Below the pieces are notes generated by a model. The model did no database searches. It was given only the letters and a program-made list of their open reading frames with translations, and had not been told where the DNA came from. Position numbers and translations under genes: made by a program. Below are positions 47,600 to 55,644 of a DNA stretch of 55,979 nucleotides, piece by piece. Each line of letters begins with the position of its first letter. Position 1 is the first letter of the stretch. Origin of the DNA: Dethiobacter sp. (lineage in GTDB: Bacteria > Bacillota > Dethiobacteria > DTU022 > UBA8154). The DNA lies in contig DYEO01000040.1 of assembly GCA_020725665.1 (NCBI GenBank), positions 1 through 55,979 on the forward strand. Direction: 5' to 3'.

Positions 47600-48805
47600 A
47601 TGGGTCTTTTCGCCTATGAAGTGATAAACAGTGTGGGAGAACTCTTAAAAGGACAGATGGAGGCCCCCGAAGAGTTCGCCGTGTCTGATAATCTGCGCAA
47701 AATGGGCCATACCGTCCTCGAGATAAAGGAGGTCCGGCTTTCGCCGTTCCAGAACATCTTCAAAAATGAGGTCAAAGTTTCAGTGGGTGACCTAAGTCTT
47801 TTCAGCCGCCAGCTTGCGGCCATGCTGGATGCCGGTGTGCCCCTGACCCGCTCCCTTTTTACGCTGAGCAGCCAGATGACCAACCGGGGTATGGCCCGGG
47901 TTGTGGGAGAAATTGCCCATAACGTGGAAGGTGGTATGAACTTCACCGATACCCTGAATGCATATCCCCGGATTTTTTCCTCCCTTTTTACCGGTATGGT
48001 CAGGGCGGGAGAAGTGGGGGGTTCCCTTCAGGAATCCCTGGTGCGCTTGGCCGACCAATTGCAAAAAGACAAGTTCCTGCGGGACAGTCTTCGTTCCGCC
48101 ACCATGTACCCGGCCGCCATCGGCATATTTTCCGTCCTGATACTCCTGGCCATGCTTTTCTTTCTCGTCCCTATATTTATGGGTTTTTTCCCTCCCGGCG
48201 TTGAACTGCCCCTACTAACGAAAATGGTGGTGGGGCTGTCCGTATCCCTGCGTCAATGGTGGTATCTCTGGTTCCTGGCGGCCTTTTTACTGATCATGGC
48301 TTTTCTCTCTTACCTGCGCAGCCCCCTGGGCAAGCGGCATTGGGACCATCTGAAATTTCGTATTCCCCTCTTTGGACCTCTGCTGCACCGGGCCGTGGTT
48401 GCCCGCTTCTCCCGCACCCTTTCCACCCTTTTAGCCGGGGGGATTCCCGTGGTGCAGGCCCTGGAGGCGGCGGGGACAGCCACCGGTAATGTCCTTGTGG
48501 AAGAAGCGGTGAAAGATGCAGCAGAAAAAGTCCAGGAGGGAAAGAGTATCGCCATGCCGCTGGGAGAGAGTCCAATTTTTCCACCCATGGTGACCCAGAT
48601 GGTCACCATAGGTGAAGAGACCGGTTCCCTGCCCGAACTCCTCAATCGCATCGCTGAATTTTTCGAAGATGAAGTTGCCATCATGACCAAGGGGCTGACC
48701 GGCATGATCGAGCCGATTATGCTTATCGTGGTGGGGCTTTCGGCAGGGGTAATGCTCCTGGCCCTCTACATGCCCATCTTTTCCGTCATTACCGGGGGGA
48801 TGTAA
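47600..48805 (+). CDS. pilC: Pilus inner-membrane platform protein PilC
   Basis: Polytopic platform protein on which PilB and PilT act. Two T2SF domains are present, each starting with a FSRQLAAMLDAGVPL or FSRTLSTLLAGGIPV motif, with GEVGGSL and GEETGSLPE in the paired loops and three or more membrane helices. Length of 401 is normal. Start is ATG 47600. Its stop is 2 bases before the sigma factor gene, so translation of the two is probably coupled. Confidence 0.95.
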   Translation: MGLFAYEVINSVGELLKGQMEAPEEFAVSDNLRKMGHTVLEIKEVRLSPFQNIFKNEVKVSVGDLSLFSRQLAAMLDAGVPLTRSLFTLSSQMTNRGMARVVGEIAHNVEGGMNFTDTLNAYPRIFSSLFTGMVRAGEVGGSLQESLVRLADQLQKDKFLRDSLRSATMYPAAIGIFSVLILLAMLFFLVPIFMGFFPPGVELPLLTKMVVGLSVSLRQWWYLWFLAAFLLIMAFLSYLRSPLGKRHWDHLKFRIPLFGPLLHRAVVARFSRTLSTLLAGGIPVVQALEAAGTATGNVLVEEAVKDAAEKVQEGKSIAMPLGESPIFPPMVTQMVTIGEETGSLPELLNRIAEFFEDEVAIMTKGLTGMIEPIMLIVVGLSAGVMLLALYMPIFSVITGGM

Positions 48806-48807
48806 GC

Positions 48808-49536
48808 ATGTTGTCGGCACATTCTGCAGTAAACAACCACGATGGTTGGCCGGACCTGGAAGCAACAGTACAGATCTACCTGAAGGAAAAGAGCGCGGTA
48901 CACCTGAACTCCGTGGTCGAGGCCGGCAGCGCCCTGGTGCGTCATTTCGCTTTGCTCTATTCCAAAACGGGTATGGACGAGGACCTGGTGCAGGCCGGTT
49001 ACGTGGGTCTGCTCAAAGCCCTGGAGCGCTTTGATCCCGGCCGGGGTGTACGCTTTAGCACCTATGCCTCCTGCTGTATTACCGGCGAGATTCGCCATGA
49101 ACTGAGGTGGCGCAACGCCTTTGACCGCCCCAAATGGGTTGTGGAATTACAGGGGCGTATTATTGCGGCTACGCAAAAACTGATGCAGGAAAAGGATGAA
49201 CTACCCTCTTTGCCGGAACTCGCTGCCGCCCTCAATATCCGGGAGGCGGAAATCCGGGAAGCCATGCGGGCGGGTCGTGTTCCTTTTCATGAACTGGAAC
49301 TTGCGCAGCTTAAAAGCCTGCGTTACGAGAGTTTTCAACTGCCCCTCGAGGACAGGATCCTGATCCGGCAGGCACTGCATAGCCTCAGCGAACTGCAGCG
49401 CAAAGTTATTTACCTTATTTACTACCGGGATCTCACGCAGCAGCAGGTGGCGGAAAAACTGGGCATCAACCAGCGCAGCGTCTCCCGCTTGTTGCACAAG
49501 GGACTTGATATTATCAACAAGTATATTTCCGCATAA
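48808..49536 (+). CDS. Group 3 sigma-70 family factor inside the pilus operon
   Basis: A 242-residue RNA polymerase sigma factor with regions 2, 3 and 4 but no region 1. Region 2 shows DEDLVQAGYVGLLKALERFD and FSTYASCCITGEIRHELRW; region 3 has the helix pair with LPSLPELAAALNI; region 4 ends with DLTQQQVAEKLGINQRSVSR. It resembles the SigB/SigF/SigG group rather than the ECF class, but lacks a neighbouring anti-sigma or anti-anti-sigma gene. It lies 2 bases after pilC and 40 bases before pilM, which points to a role in transcribing pilus or pilin genes. That role is inferred from position alone. Confidence 0.88.
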   Translation: MLSAHSAVNNHDGWPDLEATVQIYLKEKSAVHLNSVVEAGSALVRHFALLYSKTGMDEDLVQAGYVGLLKALERFDPGRGVRFSTYASCCITGEIRHELRWRNAFDRPKWVVELQGRIIAATQKLMQEKDELPSLPELAAALNIREAEIREAMRAGRVPFHELELAQLKSLRYESFQLPLEDRILIRQALHSLSELQRKVIYLIYYRDLTQQQVAEKLGINQRSVSRLLHKGLDIINKYISA

Positions 49537-49576
49537 CGGTTTTATTTATAAAATTTTACCGAACGGGTGTGTTGGT

Positions 49577-50593
49577 ATGGGTTTATTTTTCGGGGAAAGT
49601 GTGGTTGGCCTGGAATTTGATTACGGTGAACTGCGGGCGGTGGAGCTGGGCGGCAGAAAAGGCTCTCCCGAGATAATCTCCTGGGGGCGTCTTTCCCTCC
49701 CCGAAACTGCCCTGGCCGATGGCATTGTCCTGGAACCGCAGCGCGTGGGGGAGATGTTGGGACAGCTCTGGACCAGGGCTGCTTTCAGGAGCCGCGAAAC
49801 CGTGCTGGGCATCTCCAACCAGGGAGTGCTGGTCCGTTTTGCCACATTTCCCCGCGTGCCCGAGGAGAAACTGAAGAATATGGTCCGCTACCAGGCGCGG
49901 GATTTACTCCCCTTCTCCCTGGATGAGGTGGTCATGGACTTTTCCGTTGTGGGCGAGGTGCAACGGGAAAATGACAAACTCATAGAGATCCTGCTGGTCG
50001 CCGCCCAGCGGGAGATGATCAAAAAATTTTTGACCAGCCTCGAACCGGCTAAATTAAAACCCCGTGATATCAATGTCTCCTCCCTTACCCTGCTGCAGAT
50101 TATCCCGCCCCATCCCCGGGAAGGGGCGGTGGCCGTCTTAGACCTGGCTAACGGATCAAGTATGCTTCTCCTTGCGACAGCAGGGATTCCCCGCCTGGCA
50201 CGGCGCCTCTCTTCCAGCCTGCAGGATGCGGCCCTGCGCCTGGCCTGCACCCTGGATGAGGTTGTGGTCCGAGCCGGTGCTGCTCCCGGTGAACCCTTTC
50301 CCGATGCCTTTATCGACTGGGGAGAGACGCTGGTGGGGGAAGTCCGTTCCTCCATCAATTATTACCAGGCGCAGCCGGGTGCGGCGGCGGTGCAGGAGAT
50401 TATTCTGAGCGGCCGGGGCGCAAGGATCATGGGCCTGGCCGATCAACTCCAGGAGATTTTTGAAATTCCCATCAGCATTGCGGACCCGCTGCAGTTTGTA
50501 AGAAGCGTAAAATATGACCTTGCCGGATTCAAAGCGGCGGCGGCCGATTTTGCCGTCAGCTTTGCCCTGGCACGAGGCGGACTGGGGGGATAA
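49577..50593 (+). CDS. pilM: Pilus assembly ATPase-like protein PilM
   Basis: Cytoplasmic actin-fold protein that binds the N-terminal tail of PilN. It has the GLEFDYGELRAVEL opening, FPRVPEEKLKNMVRYQARDLLPF, the phosphate-binding VLDLANGSS and the late IILSGRGARIMGL motif. Length of about 338 is normal. ATG 49577 is chosen as MGLFFGESVVGL; further in-frame starts back to 49505 overlap the sigma gene. It starts the pilMNO unit, with pilN directly after. Confidence 0.92.
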   Translation: MGLFFGESVVGLEFDYGELRAVELGGRKGSPEIISWGRLSLPETALADGIVLEPQRVGEMLGQLWTRAAFRSRETVLGISNQGVLVRFATFPRVPEEKLKNMVRYQARDLLPFSLDEVVMDFSVVGEVQRENDKLIEILLVAAQREMIKKFLTSLEPAKLKPRDINVSSLTLLQIIPPHPREGAVAVLDLANGSSMLLLATAGIPRLARRLSSSLQDAALRLACTLDEVVVRAGAAPGEPFPDAFIDWGETLVGEVRSSINYYQAQPGAAAVQEIILSGRGARIMGLADQLQEIFEIPISIADPLQFVRSVKYDLAGFKAAAADFAVSFALARGGLGG

Positions 50594-50596
50594 GCC

Positions 50597-51175
50597 ATAA
50601 AAACGATCAGCCTCCTGCCGCCTGAAATTAAGCTATACCAGCGCTCCCGCCGCAGAAGGGTCTATTTCCTGTTGGCGGGAATTGCCCTGGTTTTTATATC
50701 TTTAATGATCAACGGCTCCATAGCCCTGCAGGCGCGGGGCCTGGAAAGGGAAATAAGGCAGCTCAGTCAACAAAGGTCGCTGCTGCAGCAGGAGATAAAC
50801 AAGCTGCAGGAGTATGCGGCCATACATGTACAGGTAGAAAAGGTGGAATCGCTGCTGGCCAAGGCACTGGGTACGGAACCGGACTGGGAAGAGGTGCTCA
50901 CCAACCTGAGCCTCAGCATACCCACCGAACTATGGCTTACCGATTTTTCCGCCGTCTACGACGGCAAGAAGGGGGAGCTGGTCCTGCGCGGTTTTGCCTT
51001 TACCCACCATAGCGTGGGGGCCTGGCTGGAGAGGCTGCAGGAGTTGGAGGAACTGGCTGATGTGCAATGCCTCTTTACTGTGGCAACGGAATCAGGGGGA
51101 CGGCCGGTTGTCCAGTTCGAGATCAGTGCCGTGATCCTGCTCGGTACGCCCGCGGCGGGCAGAAAGGGGATGTAG
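50597..51175 (+). CDS. pilN: Pilus assembly protein PilN, apparent ATA start
   Basis: Bitopic alignment-complex protein pairing with PilO and PilM. From 50597 the frame reads KTISLLPPEIKLYQ after the start, then a basic segment, the membrane helix (about 26-44), a coiled coil and a ferredoxin-like domain. The SLLPPE tail is the conserved PilM-binding part, yet there is no ATG, GTG or TTG before it; the codon at the right place is ATA, 7 bases after a GGGGGG site and 3 bases after the pilM stop. The first usual start, TTG 50672, falls at the membrane helix and would remove the PilM-binding tail. Confidence 0.75.
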   Translation: MKTISLLPPEIKLYQRSRRRRVYFLLAGIALVFISLMINGSIALQARGLEREIRQLSQQRSLLQQEINKLQEYAAIHVQVEKVESLLAKALGTEPDWEEVLTNLSLSIPTELWLTDFSAVYDGKKGELVLRGFAFTHHSVGAWLERLQELEELADVQCLFTVATESGGRPVVQFEISAVILLGTPAAGRKGM

Positions 51176-51181
51176 CAGATC

Positions 51182-51712
51182 TTGAAAGGCAAAGCTTTTT
51201 CCGGAGATAAACTCTCCGTTATTTTGCTCATTATCCTGGTAGTGCTTTCCCTGTATCTTTCCCTGAACCGCTACAGCTCCCTGGGTGAGGTTCGGGAAAG
51301 GTTGCGCCTGGAACAGCAAGCCCTGGCCCGGGACGAAGCCAAACTGCGCCTTTTACTGGAACTGCGGGAAAAGGGTCCCCTCTTTCTTGAACAACTGGAG
51401 CATTTTAACAACCTGATCCCGGAAGAAGCTAATGTGCATCACTTATTGCCCTACCTGCAGCGAACCGCTTTCCTGAACCAAGCCAGCCTGCTCCAGGTGC
51501 ACTTTGTAGAAGAAAAGGCCTCCGGTGATTATGTGGAGCTGCCCCTGACCCTTTCCTTTGAGGGCTCGTTCCACGAACTGCTCAAGCTGCTGCGCAGCCT
51601 GCGGGAAGGCGAACGGGCCGTCAGAATCGACAGTATCCGCCTGGTCCAAGGCGGCGAAGCGCTGGCCCACCTGCGGGCGGAGCTGAACGCCAGTGTCTTT
51701 TATCGAAAATAG
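51182..51712 (+). CDS. pilO: Pilus assembly protein PilO-like
   Basis: A 176-residue protein of PilO plan: a short cytoplasmic tail, a membrane helix at about 13-29, a coiled coil rich in Leu, Arg and Glu, and a C-terminal alpha-beta domain (FEGSFHELLKLLRSL). It follows pilN by 6 bases, which fits the PilN-PilO heterodimer. Start is TTG 51182. Sequence conservation in PilO is low, so the name rests on topology, size and position. Confidence 0.8.
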   Translation: MKGKAFSGDKLSVILLIILVVLSLYLSLNRYSSLGEVRERLRLEQQALARDEAKLRLLLELREKGPLFLEQLEHFNNLIPEEANVHHLLPYLQRTAFLNQASLLQVHFVEEKASGDYVELPLTLSFEGSFHELLKLLRSLREGERAVRIDSIRLVQGGEALAHLRAELNASVFYRK

Positions 51713-51719
51713 GCTGAAC

Positions 51720-51748
51720 AGGCTGCCGCGATACGCGTCCGGCAGCCT
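51720..51748 (+). terminator. Stem-loop between pilO and pilB
   Basis: AGGCTGCCG at 51720-51728 pairs perfectly with CGGCAGCCT at 51740-51748 around an 11-base loop. Only a weak T-rich stretch (TCATTTCTC) follows, so it may act as a partial terminator or mRNA-stabilising hairpin inside the operon. Confidence 0.55.
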
Positions 51749-51780
51749 TCATTTCTCATAAATAACGGGTGGTGTTTCCC

Positions 51781-53463
51781 ATGAAATTGGGTTTTTCCAA
51801 AAATTACCTGGGGGATATTCTCATTGAAGCGGGGGATCTTACAGCGGAACAACTGCAGGCTGCCCTGCAGCACCAGAAAGAGAAAGCCCGGGAAGGTACC
51901 CGAGTCCTGCTGGGACAGACCCTTATCGATCTCGGTTTCTGCTCGGAAGAGGCTATCAGCCGTGCCTTGGCCCGCAAAGCCGGTGTTCCTTTTCTCTCCC
52001 TACAGCAGCATCCCGTGGACAGCGCGGCGGCCAACCTGGTCGAACCGGAGGTGGCTTTGCGCTACAATGCCCTGCCCATCGGCTTTGAACACGGCAAGCT
52101 GCTTGTGGCGCTCAAACACCCCTCCGATGTCATCGCCATTGACGATCTGCGTATTATAACAGGTCATGAGATCAAGCCCGTAATTGTTCCCGACAGCGAA
52201 CTGGCTGCGGCCATCGAGCAGTTTAGCCGTGCCACCACGGAGGTGGAGCAGGAGGAAGAGGTACCGGATCTCCTTCCGGGGGCTGAAGTGTCGGAAGAGC
52301 GGCCGGCGGTCCAATTGGCCAACCAGATCCTGCACCAGGCGGTACGCGCCGGCGCCAGCGACGTGCATATCGAACCGCTGGAGAAAAACATGCGCGTGCG
52401 CATGCGCATCGACGGTGTCCTGCACGAAGTGATACAGCATCCCCGGCGCATACACCCGCCTCTCGTTTCCCGTCTTAAAGTCATGGCCGGCATGGATATC
52501 GCCGAACGGCGCCTGCCCCAGGACGGCCGCATGACCATGAAGGTGGATAACCGCACCATCGACGTACGGGTAGCTTCCCTGCCCTCTGTCTACGGTGAAA
52601 AACTGACCCTGCGCATTCTCGATCGGGACGCCAGACTGATCACCCTGGAGGAGATGGGTTTTCCCCGGGATCAGCTTGAAAAATACAACAGGATTATGCA
52701 CCTTCCTTACGGTTTTATTCTTGTCACGGGCCCCACAGGCAGCGGCAAGAGCACCACCCTTTACGCCACGCTGGCTGTCCTCAACTCGGTGGACCGTCAT
52801 ATCATCACCCTGGAAGACCCGGTGGAACGCCGCCTCGACGGAATCAACCAGATCCAGATCAACCTAAAAGCCGGTTTAACCTTTGCCTCCGGGCTGCGTG
52901 CCATTGTGCGCAACGACCCCGACGTGGTCATGGTGGGGGAGATCCGGGATCAGGAATCGGCCCGTATTGCCGTGGAGTCCGCCCTTACCGGTCACCTCGT
53001 CCTGGCAACTCTCCACACCAACGATGCCGCAGGGGCCATCACCCGCCTGGGAGATATGGGCATTGAACCCTATCTCACCGCCTCTTCCTTGGCCGGCGTG
53101 GTAGCGCAGCGCCTGGTGCGGGTGCTCTGTCCCCACTGCAGGGAGCAATACGAACTCAGCCGGGAAGAACTGCTTGCCAGCGTCCCCGACTTTCCCCTGT
53201 CGGAAGGAGAATCGGGCCTTACCGTCTACAAACCCAGGGGCTGCCTGCGCTGCAGCAACACGGGCTACAGGGGGCGTACCGGTGTTTACGAGCTTCTCGT
53301 CTTCAGTGAAAACATCCGCCGCCTCACGCTGGAGCGCCGCACTTCTCACGAGATCAAGGATGCGGCCATTGCGGAGGGGATGATTACCCTGCGCCGTGAC
53401 GGCCTGGAAAAAGTGAAAAAGGGCCTTACTTCCCTGGAAGAAGTTATGCGCGTAATTGTCTGA
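51781..53463 (+). CDS. pilB: Type IV pilus extension ATPase PilB
   Basis: Full-length assembly motor of 560 residues. The N-terminal MshEN-like domain (LGDILIEAGDLTAEQLQAAL, a c-di-GMP-binding fold in some relatives) is followed by the N2 domain (ASDVHIEP), Walker A GPTGSGKSTT, TLEDPVE, Walker B DVVMVGEIRD, TGHLVLATLHTNDA and a zinc CPHC/CLRC pair. ATG 51781 is preferred over GTG 51769. MshEN domains can sense c-di-GMP, so extension here may be second-messenger controlled; whether the binding residues are intact needs an alignment. Confidence 0.95.
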   Translation: MKLGFSKNYLGDILIEAGDLTAEQLQAALQHQKEKAREGTRVLLGQTLIDLGFCSEEAISRALARKAGVPFLSLQQHPVDSAAANLVEPEVALRYNALPIGFEHGKLLVALKHPSDVIAIDDLRIITGHEIKPVIVPDSELAAAIEQFSRATTEVEQEEEVPDLLPGAEVSEERPAVQLANQILHQAVRAGASDVHIEPLEKNMRVRMRIDGVLHEVIQHPRRIHPPLVSRLKVMAGMDIAERRLPQDGRMTMKVDNRTIDVRVASLPSVYGEKLTLRILDRDARLITLEEMGFPRDQLEKYNRIMHLPYGFILVTGPTGSGKSTTLYATLAVLNSVDRHIITLEDPVERRLDGINQIQINLKAGLTFASGLRAIVRNDPDVVMVGEIRDQESARIAVESALTGHLVLATLHTNDAAGAITRLGDMGIEPYLTASSLAGVVAQRLVRVLCPHCREQYELSREELLASVPDFPLSEGESGLTVYKPRGCLRCSNTGYRGRTGVYELLVFSENIRRLTLERRTSHEIKDAAIAEGMITLRRDGLEKVKKGLTSLEEVMRVIV

Positions 53464-53505
53464 TCCATAAAAATAGGACGGTTGGCAGGCAGGGGGGAAA
53501 TCTTC

Positions 53506-54408
53506 ATGGCAAAAGGGAGGCTCATAAAAACAAAGCGGCTGGAAAAGGGAATGGTTTTGAACGAAGATCTGAAGATCATAGCCACGGGAGAGGTATTGTT
53601 CCCTGCCGGTATTTACATCAACACAAAAATAATCGAGATTTTGCACTTTTTCCCCGTTGAAAAGCGGTGCCGTATCCTTATGCGCAATATTCCCTACCTC
53701 TGCCCCTTTTTCCTCTCTTGCCGCGCCTGCAAGCCTGGTCTTATCTGTATTTCCGTCAAAATACAGCAAAGGGAACATTTCTTTTTCCCGGCAGTGCTGC
53801 ACCGGTTGTGCATATTCGGTGAACCCTTCCGCCGTGGCGGAGTGACGGCCCTACAGTTACCCTGTCGTATTGCTGTAAACGGCCGGGCCCGGGAACGGCC
53901 GGCAATTGCTCTCCTTCCCCCCGCTGGGCGAAGCAAGACCGCACTCCTTCCCTTTAGCAAATATGATTTAATTTGTGCTCCCCCCGCCCGCGAAAGGCGT
54001 ATCCGCAAATGGTCCCTGCATCTGCTGTTGTTGACTGCCTTGCTTGCCGTCACCGGCCTGTTTGCCGCCCATTATGTCCCCTTTGCCCTGAAAGGGCCTC
54101 CGCCGGCCGATTCCATTGCACAGCAGTTGCTGCCCGCGGACAAGCAGCAGGACGGCAGCTACACGGGCGGAGAAAAGGCGGGTATACCTCACGGTTATGG
54201 TACTATCGTGTGGCCGGATGGTACCGTCTACCAGGGGGAGTGGCATGAAGGTCAAATGGAGGGGGAGGGGGAGATCCGCTGGCCCAGCGGTTCCCGTTAC
54301 GTTGGCCGCTGGCAGGAGGGCATGATGCACGGCCCCGGCACCATTTATCTGCCCGGCGGCGCAGCAATCAGCGGCAACTGGCAATACGGGCGGCTGCAGC
54401 ATGATTAA
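53506..54408 (+). CDS. Membrane protein with MORN repeats, novel architecture
   Basis: An approximately 300-residue protein of unusual make-up. The first 45 residues (KRLEKGMVLNEDL, ATGEVLFPAGIYI) resemble the short beta module that often precedes HD-GYP domains. A middle section rich in Cys, Pro and Arg has no motif I recognise. A membrane helix lies at about 170-190, and three MORN repeats follow (GYGTIVWPDGTVYQGEW, GEGEIRWPSG, GPGTIYLPGG). No enzyme domain is present. ATG 53506 follows GGGGGGAAAT. It sits between pilB and the pilins, so a pilus-related or envelope role is likely but unproved; a frameshift in the middle part cannot be excluded. Confidence 0.65.
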   Translation: MAKGRLIKTKRLEKGMVLNEDLKIIATGEVLFPAGIYINTKIIEILHFFPVEKRCRILMRNIPYLCPFFLSCRACKPGLICISVKIQQREHFFFPAVLHRLCIFGEPFRRGGVTALQLPCRIAVNGRARERPAIALLPPAGRSKTALLPFSKYDLICAPPARERRIRKWSLHLLLLTALLAVTGLFAAHYVPFALKGPPPADSIAQQLLPADKQQDGSYTGGEKAGIPHGYGTIVWPDGTVYQGEWHEGQMEGEGEIRWPSGSRYVGRWQEGMMHGPGTIYLPGGAAISGNWQYGRLQHD

Positions 54409-54477
54409 AACGTAAGGTTAACAATTAATACTCTATATGTTTAAAATGGTTATCAATACGGGAGAAAGGTGCATAGA

Positions 54478-54945
54478 ATGAAAAAAGCTGTGATCTATAT
54501 GCTGTTGCTTATGCTGCTCATCCCCCTGTGCGGCCTGGCCTGCGGTTGTAAGGAAGAGGAGATAGTCCTGGATAATGAGATTGCGGAAGAACTGCAAAAG
54601 GAAGGGGTCCTCCAGGAGATGAAAGCGATCCTCGCCCAGTTCCGGGAGGCGCTGCAGGAACTCCTGTTCAGCACGCCGCGCCTCGCCCACGACAAGAACC
54701 TCAAAATTATCGACCAGGCCGTGGAACTGTACAGGATCGTGGAGGGAAAGGACCCCCGGAGCATTGGCAATGAAGGAGAGGCGGGCACACTCGTGGGTGA
54801 TGGCTACCTGGAGAGCCCACCCCGCATTCCCGCCGGTCTCTACGAGGAAGAGGGGGAATGGTCCGCGTATACCCTCAAGGGCAAACCGCTGCGCGCCTGG
54901 CCCGTGGGCGACTGGGGCGGCTACAGGGACGGGGACAGGCTATAA
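54478..54945 (+). CDS. Predicted lipoprotein, unknown function
   Basis: A 155-residue exported protein. A hydrophobic N-terminus (MKKAVIYMLLLMLLIPL) ends in a probable lipobox, GLAC, near residue 22. The mature part starts with an acidic helix-rich region and ends Gly/Trp-rich, with no motif I recognise. ATG 54478 is 8 bases after GGAGAAAGG. It lies immediately upstream of the pilin genes in the same direction and may help the pilus cross the wall; that is inference from position. Confidence 0.65.
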   Translation: MKKAVIYMLLLMLLIPLCGLACGCKEEEIVLDNEIAEELQKEGVLQEMKAILAQFREALQELLFSTPRLAHDKNLKIIDQAVELYRIVEGKDPRSIGNEGEAGTLVGDGYLESPPRIPAGLYEEEGEWSAYTLKGKPLRAWPVGDWGGYRDGDRL

Positions 54946-54966
54946 ATATAAAAAAATTATTTAAAA

Positions 54967-54993
54967 GTGTCTAAAAAATTTTTTGTCAGGTAT
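54967..54993 (+). promoter_or_regulatory. Possible alternative-sigma promoter upstream of the first pilin
   Basis: GTGTCT at 54967-54972 and AGGTAT at 54988-54993, 15 bases apart, faintly resemble SigB/SigF-group promoters (GTTTAA and GGGTAT). TATAAC at 54991-54996 could instead be a poor sigma-A -10. The leader also has a small GAGGA/TCCTC hairpin at about 55020-55036. Offered only as a candidate target of the sigma factor at 48808. Confidence 0.2.
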
Positions 54994-55068
54994 AACATAA
55001 ATAGAAGAAGTTGTCATGTGAGGAAGGATGCTCCTCAAAAACTAAAAACTTAAGGAGGTACTAATAAC

Positions 55069-55470
55069 ATGTTTTACAAAATGATGCGCAAAGCGCGCAA
55101 CAACCAGAAAGGTTTCACCCTGGTGGAATTGATGGTCGTGGTGGTGATTATCGGGATCCTGACGGCAGTCGCTGTGCCGGTATATAACAGTGTTACTGAT
55201 AATGCAAACAGGAAGGCTGTAATGGCAAATTTGAGAACAATTGATGGTGCTATTATGATGTATCAATCTAATACTAGTGGAGGAACGCCGGTACAAGCGG
55301 ATTTAGAAGGTGCCTACTTACAGTCGTGGCCTAGTGGGCCTGATGGGGTTACTTATTCTATTGGTGGTACACCTTTGGTAGGTATTGCTACCAAAGGAGC
55401 GACTACAGGTGCTTGGTTTGGTGCAGGCCCTTACACAACTGCAACTATTCCAGCTGAATGGAAACAATGA
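55069..55470 (+). CDS. Type IV pilin (prepilin)
   Basis: A 133-residue prepilin. A short basic leader ends in the class III signal QKGFTLVELMVVVVIIGIL, cut by PilD between Gly15 and Phe16 and with Glu5 of the mature chain conserved. The mature helix runs to about residue 60 (NLRTIDGAIMMYQSN) and a small globular end has no cysteines, so no disulfide loop. ATG 55069 follows a strong TAAGGAGGT. From about 55195 the codons become AT-ending, unlike the first part and unlike neighbours. High ribosome-site strength suggests the major pilin. Confidence 0.92.
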   Translation: MFYKMMRKARNNQKGFTLVELMVVVVIIGILTAVAVPVYNSVTDNANRKAVMANLRTIDGAIMMYQSNTSGGTPVQADLEGAYLQSWPSGPDGVTYSIGGTPLVGIATKGATTGAWFGAGPYTTATIPAEWKQ

Positions 55471-55500
55471 CTTGCTTAAGGGAAAACGGTGCCTGTCACT

Positions 55501-55588
55501 TGGGAAGCACAGGGGAAGCACAGGTGAAGCACCGGGACGGTTCTTTTGCTTCCTCATGAAGCACCGGGACGGTTCTTTTGCTTCCTCA
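55501..55588. repeat. Tandem GGGACGGTT hairpin repeats between the pilin genes
   Basis: Two identical 32-base units occupy 55525-55556 and 55557-55588, each with GAAGCACCGGGACGGTTC and a TGCTTCCTCA end, able to fold because GAAGCA pairs with TGCTTC. Shorter GGGAAGCACAG pieces precede them from 55502. They belong to the same family as the patch next to the 5S gene. Confidence 0.85.
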
Positions 55589-55644
55589 TGAAAACTTAAT
55601 GTCTAATCTGAGAGGATGAAGGCCTGAATAAAGGAGGGAGTATT

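Noticed and set aside
52876..53802. Minus-strand open frame of 308 codons opposite pilB and the MORN gene
   Set aside because: It runs across the end of pilB, whose motifs are certain, and has no recognisable domain or start site.
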